Shown one piece after another: positions 24,998 through 33,345 of a DNA stretch of 64,000 nt. Below the pieces are notes generated by a model. It was not told where the DNA came from, did not search any database, and worked only from the letters and a program-made list of their open reading frames with translations. Numbering within the stretch: the stretch's first letter is position 1; each line of letters starts with the position of its first letter. Made by a program: the position numbers and the translations under genes. The stretch spans positions 372,001 to 436,000 of the forward strand of contig NC_022521.1 of assembly GCF_000591035.1 (NCBI RefSeq). The letters run 5' to 3'. The DNA is from Aeropyrum camini SY1 = JCM 12091. GTDB lineage: Archaea; Thermoproteota; Thermoprotei_A; Sulfolobales; Acidilobaceae.

Positions 24998-27718
24998 GTG
25001 GAGCCTAGGTTTATCCTGCTCGCAGCACTTGCAACAGTCCTCGCCCCGGCTATTATTGCGGCTGGCGCGGGGGATTCAGCCGTGTCCTGGGACGTCATCG
25101 ACGCCTCCCCCCACCTCTGGTATAGGATGGCCGAGACCCTGGTGCAGAGGCTCTACGACCCCAGCCTGGGGCTGTTCAGGGAGACCTGGGGGACCCCGGA
25201 GGGCCAGTGTTGGTACTGGAACACGGAGCAGGGGGAGGCGGCTCAGATAGCGGTGTACCTCAACGACTCCACCCTCCTCTCTAACCTGTTGGCGGCCTAC
25301 AAGCAGTATCTTACGTACGATAATGGAACCAACGTCTACCTGTTCTCCCGGTACACGCCGTGCAGCATGATAAGGCAGCTCAGCCTAGACCCCCAGAACT
25401 TCAGCCTCGGCAACCTTATTGTGAACGTTGGGGGAGACCTGGCGGGCGCCAGGACGGATATACCAGATTATCATAGAGCTATAGCCCTTAGCCTGGACAT
25501 CTATAAGGACCTCACTAACATCTACGAGCAGGATAAGGCGTGGCCCAACATGTGGTACACCGCTAACCTGAAGAGCCACGAGGTCTGGTACCTGGCTCCC
25601 GGCGACACCAGCGACTACAAGGGGATATGGGATACCTCGGACGGAAGCCTGGGCACAGGCAGGATAACCGGCTACAGCGTGAGGGTCGACCAGGTCACGG
25701 ACCCCGCCACCAACACCACCTATGAGGTGGGTGTTGCGGAGAGGACTATGGAGGACGCCAACCTAAGCTACACCCAGCGCTTCATACTCGAGCCCGGGAA
25801 GCCCTATCTCAAGGTGGAGCTAACGGTCACTAACAAAAGCCAGGATACTCTCAGCAACGTGAGGGTGACCCTGGCGTTCGACAACCTGGACTGGTGGCTA
25901 TACAGGCACTGCTACATACCGGGCCTGGGCTACTTCGATGCATCTAGAGGCGGAGCCCTGATTAGCCCTCGCGAGAAGGAGTATGTCATCGCCTCTACGA
26001 GGGGTGGGGAGTGGCGGAGTATAGTTGACTCTAACGGTGGTGTATGGTGGCCGAGCATAATCTACGCCGATGCACCCCTAGGTGTTAACAGGGCCCTTCT
26101 AGTCTTAGTCCAGGGGGGCTACGACGTCCGCTTATGGGGGTACGGAAACCTGCAGACCCCCCATAAGGAGTTCTACGGCGACTCGGCCCAGCCGGGCTGG
26201 TACTACCGGTGGCTGAAGTACGAGATTTTCGTCGGCGACCTAGCCCCAGGCGAGTCTAAGACTGTGAAAGTGCTGATCATCCCGATGGCAAGCTACGCCC
26301 CGGGCCTCGAGGACCTCTATATGGAGATGGCTTCTAAGCTGGACCAGCTGGGGGGCCGGGACTTCAGCTACGCGGTCAACACGGGCACCGGCGCGTTCAA
26401 GGGGCTCTCCATGATCTACGGCTCCGTTGACCGGGACGGCCGCGAGTTCGTGTCCAGGGTCGTCGAGGGTGCTGGCTACGTTATGGAGGGGTGGGGGTGG
26501 AGGGTATCCACAAGGACGCTCGCCAACTACATACTTGCCCTAGCCCTGCTATACGACCACACAGGTGATAGGGTGTATCTTGACAGGGCGGTGGAGGCCG
26601 CCCAGAATCTACTCAAGGCCCAGGTCAGGGATCCCAGCGACCCCAGGAACGGGGGGTTCCTGGAGGCCGTCATCCCCTTCGGAACTGCTACATATCTCGA
26701 CGCCAACGCCGAGGCTGCCCACGCCCTCCTGGCCCTCTGGGAGAGGACGGGGGATGATGCTTACAGGGAGGCGGTTGACTACTGGCTCCAGAACTGGTTC
26801 CACAGGGAACCTGGTACGGGGCGTTGGTACCACTATACCCGGCTGGCCAGCGGGGAGGAGGGTTGGAGCCTCGAGAGGGTATACCTTGACGAGGAGCAGC
26901 CGTACTCCCTCGGCTACCTCCTGCAAGCCCTCTCTAGACACTACTGGAGCGACGGGAGGCTGCTAGCCTCGGCCAACAGGATCTGGAGCCTGCTGAGCAG
27001 CGAGTACTGGGTGCCTACGCGGGAGGGGGCTGGCGAGGCTAACGTTGAAACCCAGAGCAGCGTGGCCGCGGGGTTGAGGGAGTATCTGCTGGCTCAAGCG
27101 AGGAGTGCTGGCGCCGCTCTCGAGTATGTTAGGGGAGGGATAGTACACACTATAGCCTTCCAAACCCTAGGGGCCTCCCCCCACTCTAGCGCAGGGTTGC
27201 GGCTGGTGGAGGTTAGAAGTCTTATAGGCGTCTCAAAAACCGTTGACTCCCCCTCTGTCACGCTAGCCGTCTACATACCCTCAGGCCTTGTGACCGAGGT
27301 TCGAGCCGGCGGCGCCCCTGCAACTAGGGTTTACAGCCTCCAGGAGCTCTCCGCGACGCCGGAGTCGTACTATGTGGACGGCGGGATAGTTTATGTGAAC
27401 CTTGCCAACGCCCAGGAGGCAGCCATAACATACCAGCTAGTTAGGCTCGAGACGCCGCCTATAGAGCGTTATAAAACAATTATGGCTGCAGGGGCTCTGG
27501 CCGCGGCATCCTACATAGCGGCCGAGGCCTCAGCCCCACTCCTGCTCCTGGCCGCCGCCGCGGTAGGCCTCTCACTCTCGTCTGAAGGCCTGCTCCAACT
27601 ACACCTGATCATCCTCATAATGGCGGTGTCAACGGGCCTGGGGGCAATAGCCTCGAGGAGGAAGGGCTGGCGGCGGCCTCCCGCCGAAAAACGCTCCCAC
27701 GCTACTCTCCACCTATAA
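24998..27718 (+). CDS. Large secreted alpha/alpha-barrel protein with C-terminal membrane segments, function unknown
   Basis: A 906-residue protein with a signal peptide (FILLAALATVLAPAIIAAGA, ~residues 4-23). Residues ~30-460 are beta-rich and contain many aromatic residues. Residues ~470-690 hold helix pairs of the six-hairpin type (YILALALLYDHTGDRVYLDRA; LDANAEAAHALLALWERTGD; EQPYSLGYLLQALSRHYW), as in glycoside hydrolases, lyases and glucuronyl C5-epimerases. Two hydrophobic segments (~825-875) and a basic tail anchor it. I do not recognise a specific family. The GTG start at 24998 follows GGAGGT by 13 bp, and an exposed polysaccharide-modifying role is an inference. Confidence 0.7.
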   Translation: MEPRFILLAALATVLAPAIIAAGAGDSAVSWDVIDASPHLWYRMAETLVQRLYDPSLGLFRETWGTPEGQCWYWNTEQGEAAQIAVYLNDSTLLSNLLAAYKQYLTYDNGTNVYLFSRYTPCSMIRQLSLDPQNFSLGNLIVNVGGDLAGARTDIPDYHRAIALSLDIYKDLTNIYEQDKAWPNMWYTANLKSHEVWYLAPGDTSDYKGIWDTSDGSLGTGRITGYSVRVDQVTDPATNTTYEVGVAERTMEDANLSYTQRFILEPGKPYLKVELTVTNKSQDTLSNVRVTLAFDNLDWWLYRHCYIPGLGYFDASRGGALISPREKEYVIASTRGGEWRSIVDSNGGVWWPSIIYADAPLGVNRALLVLVQGGYDVRLWGYGNLQTPHKEFYGDSAQPGWYYRWLKYEIFVGDLAPGESKTVKVLIIPMASYAPGLEDLYMEMASKLDQLGGRDFSYAVNTGTGAFKGLSMIYGSVDRDGREFVSRVVEGAGYVMEGWGWRVSTRTLANYILALALLYDHTGDRVYLDRAVEAAQNLLKAQVRDPSDPRNGGFLEAVIPFGTATYLDANAEAAHALLALWERTGDDAYREAVDYWLQNWFHREPGTGRWYHYTRLASGEEGWSLERVYLDEEQPYSLGYLLQALSRHYWSDGRLLASANRIWSLLSSEYWVPTREGAGEANVETQSSVAAGLREYLLAQARSAGAALEYVRGGIVHTIAFQTLGASPHSSAGLRLVEVRSLIGVSKTVDSPSVTLAVYIPSGLVTEVRAGGAPATRVYSLQELSATPESYYVDGGIVYVNLANAQEAAITYQLVRLETPPIERYKTIMAAGALAAASYIAAEASAPLLLLAAAAVGLSLSSEGLLQLHLIILIMAVSTGLGAIASRRKGWRRPPAEKRSHATLHL

Positions 27719-27792
27719 CCCTCACACCGCCACCGTGTATATACGCGGCTAGACGTAGGGTCTAGAAGGCGAGGAGCTATTGCGAAAACCAT

Positions 27793-27942
27793 TTACCCCC
27801 CTATTGTAACCATGGCGCTCTCAAAGCCGTGCTTGTAGCCCAGAGCATAGCCCGCCGCCAGCCCTGAGATAAGCAGCAGTAGCCCGTACACAGTGAACCT
27901 CCATCCACACCTACTATATAGGGCCCTCCTTAGGGCACGCAT
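27793..27942 (-). CDS. 49-residue single-pass membrane protein, probably leaderless
   Basis: MRALRRALYSRCGWRF is followed by a hydrophobic helix (VYGLLLLISGLAAGYALGY) and a short tail. A TATA box (TTTATAAA, 27971-27978) lies about 30 bp before ATG 27942/TTG 27945, so translation probably starts at the mRNA 5' end. The frame is open upstream to 28137, but that part has no coding character. The function is unknown. Confidence 0.55.
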   Translation of the reverse strand: MRALRRALYSRCGWRFTVYGLLLLISGLAAGYALGYKHGFESAMVTIGG

Positions 27943-27969
27943 CAACCATGCCCACCCCCAAACCCGGCG

Positions 27970-27979
27970 GTTTATAAAG
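27970..27979 (-). promoter_or_regulatory. TATA box of the small membrane protein gene
   Basis: CTTTATAAAC on the minus strand, near-consensus, ~30 bp before ATG 27942. Confidence 0.55.
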
Positions 27980-28115
27980 CTGCATACCAGCCTACTCCCA
28001 TTACCAGGCCGTGGACCCTGCCCCAGGCCCCCTAGGACTGGGCCTCTCAACTCGCCGTGGCCACCGCAACCGCGGCTTTGGTCTATACGTCGCAGCGTTC
28101 TACAGTACAGGGTAT

Positions 28116-28946
28116 CTACCGTCTGCCTCCCCTCCATAGCCTGGTGTAGTCTGGCGGTTTTTTCGTGTCTCTGAAGCTCCTGGCGGCCTCTAGTGCTGTT
28201 GTGTCTTTCGAGAGCCTCTTCAGCTCAGCTACTCCCAGCTGGGTGTGCCAGCCCTTCTTCCCCGCCCTAAGCATAGCCACTATAGACTCTACGGCGGCGG
28301 GCGGGGATGCCATTATCTTCCCCACAACCCGCCGGACGGCGTCTCCGAGCTCTCCAGGATCGTCTACAAGCAGGGAGACGAGGCCCATCCTATATGCCTC
28401 CTCCGCGGTTATGCTCTCGGCGGTTAACGCCAGGTATGCGGCCCTCGCCGGCCCGAGGACCAGGGAGCCTATGGTGGGTAGGAACGGTGGTGCCAGGTTC
28501 CAGAGGGACTCGGGCCAGGCTATCTTGGCTGTCCTCACCGCAACAACTATGTCGCCAGCCCAGAGGAGCTCGGCGCCTCCCCCTATCGCGTGGCCGTTGA
28601 CAGCCATTATCACAGGCTTGGTGAGGCCTAATATCCTGTCCACCACTGTAGCCAGAGTGGAGAACAGCTTTTCAGCCTCCTCGGGTCTGCTAGCCTCAGC
28701 CAGCTCGCCGAGGTCTATACCGGCTGAGAACGCCTTGCCCTCACCCGTTATAGCCACAAACCTGACATCGCCCTCCCCCTCCAGCTCGTCCAGGGCCGCC
28801 AGGACCTCGCGCATCATGGCTGTGTTGAACGCGTTAAGCCTCTCGGGCCTGTTGAAAACGAGCCAGCCCAGGGGAGGATCCACCTCCACCTTCACAAGGC
28901 TATACCTCCCAGACAAACACGCCCAGCCCCCGTGTTCACTGCACAC
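28116..28946 (-). CDS. Enoyl-CoA hydratase/isomerase (crotonase) family protein
   Basis: A 276-residue protein with FNRPERLNAFNTAMMREVLAAL, ITGEGKAFSAGIDLGELA (first oxyanion loop) and MAVNGHAIGGGAELLWAGDI (second loop). Glutamates in GGGAEL and AWPESLW match both catalytic Glu of hydratases. The usual GAGGTQRL loop is replaced by PFLPTIGSLVLG, so the exact reaction (hydratase, isomerase or thioesterase-like) is open. No other acyl-CoA genes are near. The GTG at 28946 starts the frame; a start a few codons later is possible. A TTAAAAG box (28981-28987) lies upstream. Confidence 0.82.
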   Translation of the reverse strand: MCSEHGGWACLSGRYSLVKVEVDPPLGWLVFNRPERLNAFNTAMMREVLAALDELEGEGDVRFVAITGEGKAFSAGIDLGELAEASRPEEAEKLFSTLATVVDRILGLTKPVIMAVNGHAIGGGAELLWAGDIVVAVRTAKIAWPESLWNLAPPFLPTIGSLVLGPARAAYLALTAESITAEEAYRMGLVSLLVDDPGELGDAVRRVVGKIMASPPAAVESIVAMLRAGKKGWHTQLGVAELKRLSKDTTALEAARSFRDTKKPPDYTRLWRGGRR

Positions 28947-28989
28947 AATAAATCAATAGCTCCTAGGGATGGAAAATAGGGCTTTTAAC

Positions 28990-29143
28990 ACGCAGTGTAT
29001 AAACAGCTCATAGCCAGTGGGAGAGTTTAGGCCCGACCGCAGCCCGGGGCGGTCGCAGGCTGGAACTATCCATAGATTCCGCGGCTTGATGCATGAGGCA
29101 ACCGAGTATACCCTACACCCGCCGTGTTGAGTATGGGAGGCGT
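28990..29143. other. Intergenic segment with a GC-rich hairpin
   Basis: GACCGC...GCGGTC (29035-29054) can fold into a 6-bp hairpin, and TGTATAAACAG (~28997-29007) is a plus-strand TATA-like box about 30 bp before it. A small RNA is conceivable, but no family motif is visible. Confidence 0.25.
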
Positions 29144-29845
29144 CTAGGGTGTGGGGCTCGCAGTCCCGCTGGAACTCCAGCCTCCCCAGCCTCCCGGCAT
29201 TCCGCCGTGAGGCATGCCTCCCCCGCCCATGGGCATCATCGGCGTGCAGTCGATCCTCTCAAGAGTTATACCGTTGACCACGACCTCACCCGCTATTATA
29301 AGGGGCCCCATACCTGTTTTCATAAGCACCCCCCTCACGTAAACATCCCTCCCCACGAGAAGGGAGGCTAGCTGGTGGCCCATCAGCATCTCCCCGCTGC
29401 TGGCCTGCCAGCAGCCAGGTAGGGCCAGCATCACCGTCCTCCCCTCCACCACCAGGTAGACCAGGTGGTGGTGCATCATAGCCGGATTCCCTGCTGGCGC
29501 CTCCACTACACCACTGACCTCCACAGGCCCCTGTAACCCCCTAGCAGTCTCCAGCCCCCTCCCCAGGGAGCTTGAGCTACTGTAGACGGGGAGGCCAGCG
29601 GTGAGGGGTTCGGCCTCGGCAGGGTAGAAGTAGTAGGCTATGGCTGGAGCTAGAAGTGCTAGTATGGTGGCTGCTACTGCAAACCTTATTACACTAGCCA
29701 AGGCTGGAGACCACCTCCCAGGGCCCATCCTGCCTGGGGCTTGGGGCTTGCCAGCTGGCATGCCAGCATAGTCCTGGGAATCCAAGGTAAAATCTGCTAG
29801 GCCGCATCGACAGCCCGTCCCCCACGGCTTGAGCCACACACTCAT
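29144..29845 (-). CDS. Membrane-anchored Met/His-rich protein, possible metal-binding
   Basis: A 233-residue protein with a membrane helix at ~51-73 (SVIRFAVAATILALLAPAIA). The external domain contains NPAMMHHHLVYLV. The C-terminal tail is rich in Met, Gly and His (CTPMMPMGGGGMPHGGMPGG). Strands such as DVYVRGVLMKTGMGPLIIAGEVVVNG suggest an OB-like fold of the cytochrome-maturation (CcmE) kind, but no CcmE histidine motif is certain. The start is ATG 29845; ATATATAG at 29870-29877 sits at the right distance for a leaderless message. Metal binding is inferred. Confidence 0.65.
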   Translation of the reverse strand: MSVWLKPWGTGCRCGLADFTLDSQDYAGMPAGKPQAPGRMGPGRWSPALASVIRFAVAATILALLAPAIAYYFYPAEAEPLTAGLPVYSSSSSLGRGLETARGLQGPVEVSGVVEAPAGNPAMMHHHLVYLVVEGRTVMLALPGCWQASSGEMLMGHQLASLLVGRDVYVRGVLMKTGMGPLIIAGEVVVNGITLERIDCTPMMPMGGGGMPHGGMPGGWGGWSSSGTASPTP

Positions 29846-29901
29846 TTCTACCGTTATGGGCGCTGGGGTCTATATATTGGATTAACATGTGATGAGTAAA
29901 T

Positions 29902-29911
29902 CTTAAAAACC
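29902..29911 (+). promoter_or_regulatory. TATA box of the membrane-protein/regulator pair
   Basis: TCTTAAAAAC, about 40 bp before the TTG start at 29946, with GGGGAG between them as ribosome-binding site. Confidence 0.45.
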
Positions 29912-29945
29912 CGCCGCTACCGGGGATTCCTGGGGAGCATTTATT

Positions 29946-30509
29946 TTGGTAGAGGGTGTTCTAGCCGCTCTCTACAGCGCATCGGCGGCGCTCTTCATGA
30001 TGATAGCCGCCGTGCTGGCCCGGGCCTACCTCAGGCTTGGCCTTCAGGAGCTGGCTGGCGTGGCCTGGGGCTTCTCTCTCCTCTCAGCATCCTCGGCAAT
30101 GGGTGCTGCCGAGATGCTTGTCAGCTCCCCGAGGATGGCTGTGAGCCTGTACGTTGGATCCGCCTCTCTGGCGGCCGCGGGGCTCGCTATAATACTCTTA
30201 GCCAGCCTAGAGTCCAGGAGGTCTATACCCCCCGTGGCCGCAGCCGCCCCGCTCGTGATGGCCCTATCCATAGACTCTGTAGCCGGCGTCCTGGGCCTCC
30301 TAACCGGGTACACCAGCCGCGGCCTAGCCAGGCTCGGGTTCGCCCTGCTAGGAGTCTCCCACCTGGGTAGGGCTGTTAGCGTGTACCTCATGCCTGGGAA
30401 AGAAGCTGTGGCGCTCCTACTAGCCTCCGAGCTCCTTAGGTCGCTGGCAGCGTTCATAATGTCCCTCTACTATAGCGGCAGGGTTGTTAGAAGTGGCGAG
30501 GAGGAGTAG
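29946..30509 (+). CDS. Multi-pass membrane protein of unknown function
   Basis: A 187-residue protein with about five or six hydrophobic helices (LYSASAALFMMIAAVLARAY; VGSASLAAAGLAIILLA; VALLLASELLRSLAAFIMSL). There are few charged residues in the membrane and no transporter signature. The start is TTG 29946. Its end overlaps the wHTH regulator gene, implying co-transcription; the regulator may respond to the state of this protein. Confidence 0.65.
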   Translation: MVEGVLAALYSASAALFMMIAAVLARAYLRLGLQELAGVAWGFSLLSASSAMGAAEMLVSSPRMAVSLYVGSASLAAAGLAIILLASLESRRSIPPVAAAAPLVMALSIDSVAGVLGLLTGYTSRGLARLGFALLGVSHLGRAVSVYLMPGKEAVALLLASELLRSLAAFIMSLYYSGRVVRSGEEE

Positions 30510-30762
30510 GGTAGAGATAATAATAGACGTGCTTGAGGCCCTCCAGGCTGAGGGGCCTATGACGCCTACTAGGCTGGCGACAGTAGCCAATATGCCCTAC
30601 GATAGGCTGCAGACTGTTCTAGAACCCCTTGAGGCTAAGGGGCTTATACGCGTCAAGGACATGGGGCGTTCGAAGCAGGTGGAGATAACGAGGGAGGGGG
30701 TTAGAGCCCTAAACGATCTGAAGCGTGTTAGACGGTTGCTTAACGATCTCGGGTTTGCATAG
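30493..30762 (+). CDS. Winged-helix transcriptional regulator (HTH_45-like)
   Basis: An ~89-residue protein: RVEIIIDVLEALQAEGPMTP then TRLATVANMPYDRLQTVLEP and LEAKGLIRVKD...KQVEITREGV. This is the compact archaeal winged helix seen in the Sso7c4/HTH_45 regulators. I prefer GTG 30493; TTG 30484 would add three residues. It overlaps the membrane protein gene by 17 bp. Confidence 0.78.
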   Translation: MARRSRVEIIIDVLEALQAEGPMTPTRLATVANMPYDRLQTVLEPLEAKGLIRVKDMGRSKQVEITREGVRALNDLKRVRRLLNDLGFA

Positions 30763-30847
30763 CCCTCCCCTGTTTTGAACCTGTCAAATACATCCTCCTA
30801 AACAACAGCTCCCCAGGATACTATGGATAAGCCTGAGGGCGGTAAAG

Positions 30848-31999
30848 ATGAAGCCGAGGATAGCTATCTTGGGAGGCGGCTTCGGAGGCCTCCAGGCTGC
30901 ACGCTACCTCTCGAGACTCCTAGGCGAGAAGGCCGATATCACGGTTGTCAACGATGCTGACAAGATCGTTTTCAAACCGGCCCTAACCTACCTGGCGGCT
31001 GGCCTGAGGTCCTCGGCGGAGGAGCTTTACATACCTCTCAAGGAGAAGTTTACTGGGAGCAGGGTTAGGTTGGAGGTGGCTAGCGTAAGGGAGATCTCTC
31101 CCGGTGATAACAGGGTTAAGCTAGACTCCGGCTCCGCCATAGAGTATGATTACCTCGTTATAGCCCTCGGCGCCGTTCCCGACGATAACGCGCTCCCCGG
31201 CCTGGCGGAGGCTAACGCAAACCCGTGGACGCTCGAGGGCGCCCTAAAGTTGAGGAGGGCTCTTGAGGCTGGTGCCAGGAAGGTTATAGTCGGCTCCTTT
31301 AAGCCCCCCTACCCATGCCCGCCTGCACCCATAGAGCTGGCGGGCCTCGTGGCTAAGAGCCCCCTGGCTGGCGGCGGAGGGCTGGAGGTAACCCTGGGGT
31401 TCCCCGGCCCCAGGCCTCTGCCTCCACTGGGTGAGGAGGTGTCCTCCAAGCTGGAGGCCCTTATAGAATTCTCCCCTATCAGGTATGTGAGGGACTTCAA
31501 GCCCATCGAGGTGGACCCTGGGAGAAGGGTGCTGAGGCACGGGGGAGGGGAGGAGAGTTTCGACGTCCTAGCCCTTGTACCCCCCTACAAGGTCCACCCC
31601 CTGATCAGGGAGGCTGGCCTCGCCGGCGAGGGAGGATGGCCTAGAGTGTCTTTCGACAAGGGGTTCAGGCACACTAGCTACGACAACATCTACGTTATAG
31701 GGGATTCAAGCGTCGCCCAGTACGGAGCACCTATGGCCGGGTTCCTGGCTGGCTTTATGGCTTGGAGGGCCGCTAGGGCTATAGCACAGGACCTGGGCGA
31801 GGCTGTGGAGGGCGGCGATAAGAAGGCGTATGCCAAGTGCTTCGTAGACTATATTGACGACGGGGCAGCAGTATTCTGCGACTTCACAGGCCTCTTCACA
31901 GGCGAGGGAGGTCCTCACTGCCACGTTATAGCGGAGGGAGGGCTGGTTGGAGAGTACAAGAGGGCGCTAGAGAGGTACTGGAGGGCCTTCAAGCTCTGA
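30848..31999 (+). CDS. FAD-dependent oxidoreductase, sulfide:quinone reductase/NDH-2 family
   Basis: A 383-residue flavoprotein. The N-terminal FAD fold is ILGGGFGGLQAARYLSRLL. KIVFKPALTYLAAG, YDYLVIALGAVPDD and the C-terminal IYVIGDSSVAQYGAPMAG complete the SQR/FCC/NDH-2 pattern. C157 in KPPYPCPPAP matches the cysteine region of SQR-like enzymes; further cysteines are near the C terminus (FCDF, PHCHV). The substrate could be sulfide or NADH. The C-terminal amphipathic part could bind the inner membrane face. The start is ATG 30848. The neighbours are Met-rich secreted or membrane proteins. Confidence 0.82.
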   Translation: MKPRIAILGGGFGGLQAARYLSRLLGEKADITVVNDADKIVFKPALTYLAAGLRSSAEELYIPLKEKFTGSRVRLEVASVREISPGDNRVKLDSGSAIEYDYLVIALGAVPDDNALPGLAEANANPWTLEGALKLRRALEAGARKVIVGSFKPPYPCPPAPIELAGLVAKSPLAGGGGLEVTLGFPGPRPLPPLGEEVSSKLEALIEFSPIRYVRDFKPIEVDPGRRVLRHGGGEESFDVLALVPPYKVHPLIREAGLAGEGGWPRVSFDKGFRHTSYDNIYVIGDSSVAQYGAPMAGFLAGFMAWRAARAIAQDLGEAVEGGDKKAYAKCFVDYIDDGAAVFCDFTGLFTGEGGPHCHVIAEGGLVGEYKRALERYWRAFKL

Positions 32000-32084
32000 A
32001 ACAGCCGCGAGAGGCTACATAATGAGGCTAAAAAATAAAGGTTGGGGCTGGCGGCCTTCACGAAAAACCTTTTTACACTGGTGT

Positions 32085-32720
32085 CTAGTTGAGAGCGTCG
32101 TATAGAGCTGGGAAGACGAAGGTTCCTATCCCCTCAACCTCTATGGCCACCGCGGCGCCTCCCATTCCTCCCCTGAATATTGTGAGCTTCACGTTTACCT
32201 CCTCGCCCCTGTCCTCAACAGCCTTTTCTATGTTCTCGAATATCCAAGCCCCGCTCACCATGTATCCGTTCTCAGCGTCTATGTATACCGGGAGTATCTT
32301 AGCCCTAACCGTCCTCTCCCCCGTGTCTACCACTATCGCGTTGTACCTGTCCAGGGCGTTGACCACAACACCCTCAACCTCGGCAAGAGCCTCCTCCATG
32401 CTGTCCTGGTCCATGAAACCGTAGCCCATACCCCAGGGCATCCCGGGGCCGCCGTGCCATGGGCCTTGCATGCCCATCATATCCTCCATGTACTCCATCA
32501 TGGGACAGCCCTCACCATGCTCGTCTCCATAGGGCTCGTCATGATCGTCCATACCACCCATACCAGGAGAGGCCATGGGCTGGCCGCCGTAGCCGCCCAT
32601 CATGCCTCCCATGCCCTGGCCTCCTCCATGGGCTAGCGCTGAGGCTGCGTATAGGCCTCCGCCCACAAGTATCGTGGAGAGGGCGAGGGCCACAGCAAGT
32701 ATCCTTAGATCCACACCCAT
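32085..32720 (-). CDS. Secreted Met/Gly/His-rich protein, likely metal-binding
   Basis: A 211-residue protein with a signal peptide (LRILAVALALSTILVGGGLY then ALA, ~5-30). Residues 31-108 contain 16 Met, 4 His and many Gly and Asp (GQGMGGMMGGYGG; CPMMEYMEDMMGMQG), the composition of copper- or silver-binding Met-motif proteins. Residues ~110-211 form a folded alpha/beta domain (AEVEGVVVNALDRYNAIVVD; VNVKLTIFRGG). The start is ATG 32720 after GAGGTGA. The gene has a TATA box with a large palindrome directly behind it. Confidence 0.7.
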   Translation of the reverse strand: MGVDLRILAVALALSTILVGGGLYAASALAHGGGQGMGGMMGGYGGQPMASPGMGGMDDHDEPYGDEHGEGCPMMEYMEDMMGMQGPWHGGPGMPWGMGYGFMDQDSMEEALAEVEGVVVNALDRYNAIVVDTGERTVRAKILPVYIDAENGYMVSGAWIFENIEKAVEDRGEEVNVKLTIFRGGMGGAAVAIEVEGIGTFVFPALYDALN

Positions 32721-32762
32721 GCCGCTTCACCTCGCGTGTCCACCCTAGGTTATTCAAGGGTG

Positions 32763-32772
32763 CTTTAAAAAC
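32763..32772 (-). promoter_or_regulatory. TATA box of the secreted Met-rich protein gene
   Basis: GTTTTTAAAG on the minus strand, predicted start of transcription near 32741, leader with GAGGTGA before ATG 32720. Confidence 0.5.
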
Positions 32773-32797
32773 GGAGACTCACAAATTGTGAGTCTCC
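32773..32797. promoter_or_regulatory. 25-bp perfect palindrome, operator candidate
   Basis: Arms GGAGACTCACAA and TTGTGAGTCTCC around a single central A. It abuts the TATA box of the Met-rich gene on its upstream side, where it would cover the TFB recognition element. This position suits a repressor or an activator that recruits TFB. It is also ~140 bp upstream of the plus-strand Met-rich membrane gene. Confidence 0.65.
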
Positions 32798-32937
32798 AGC
32801 AAAGCTGTCTTAATAGTTAGATACTTCTCCTTCATGGCTTGCCATAACCTGTGCTTCGGGCTGTGGCCGCGTAAGTTTCGGCATATAATATCCTTCATAC
32901 TAAAATATCTTTAATGATATATGAGGTGGGATGAGCG

Positions 32938-33285
32938 GTGATGGCATATAGCCTTGTCGAAATAGCCTCGAAACCCCTCCTACTAGACGCGGGAGACATG
33001 GACACCATGATGGGTGACGGGAGCATGCACTCGGGCATGATGGGATGGGGATGGGGCTTCATGGGAGGAATCTTCGGTCTCTTCTGGATGCTAATATTCA
33101 TACTCATACTAGGCGCAGTGATCTACGCCATAATAGCCCTCATAAGAGGGCTCTCCACAGGACAGCAGACACAACAGCCCACGCAGATACCCGGCGAGAA
33201 GCAGCGTCTGGAAGATGAGATTAGAAGCCTCAAAAACGAGATAGAAGAGCTTAAAAGAATGTTAAGGGAGAAAGAGCAGAAATAG
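32938..33285 (+). CDS. Small membrane protein with Met-rich N terminus and coiled-coil tail
   Basis: A 115-residue protein. Residues 21-42 hold seven Met and one His (MDTMMGDGSMHSGMMGWGWG). One strong membrane helix (~44-69, IFGLFWMLIFILILGAVIYA) follows, then a charged coiled coil (~86-114, KQRLEDEIRSLKNEIEELKR). The layout resembles SHOCT-like small proteins but the SHOCT motif is not clear. The start is GTG 32938 immediately before an ATG, after GAGGTG. TATA candidate: ACTAAAATA near 32899-32907. Confidence 0.65.
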   Translation: MMAYSLVEIASKPLLLDAGDMDTMMGDGSMHSGMMGWGWGFMGGIFGLFWMLIFILILGAVIYAIIALIRGLSTGQQTQQPTQIPGEKQRLEDEIRSLKNEIEELKRMLREKEQK

Positions 33286-33345
33286 AGCAACCGCCGGAGG
33301 CCATAGCTACACTACATTACCCGGGCTGATATAGTGCTGATATAG

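Noticed and set aside
27946-28137. Upstream extension of the 49-residue membrane protein gene to 114 residues
   Set aside because: The extra part has no coding character, overlaps the crotonase gene and lies before the TATA box.
28116-28946. Specific assignment of the crotonase-family gene to 4-hydroxybutyrate or beta-oxidation pathways
   Set aside because: No neighbouring CoA genes, and the loop that decides specificity differs from canonical hydratases.
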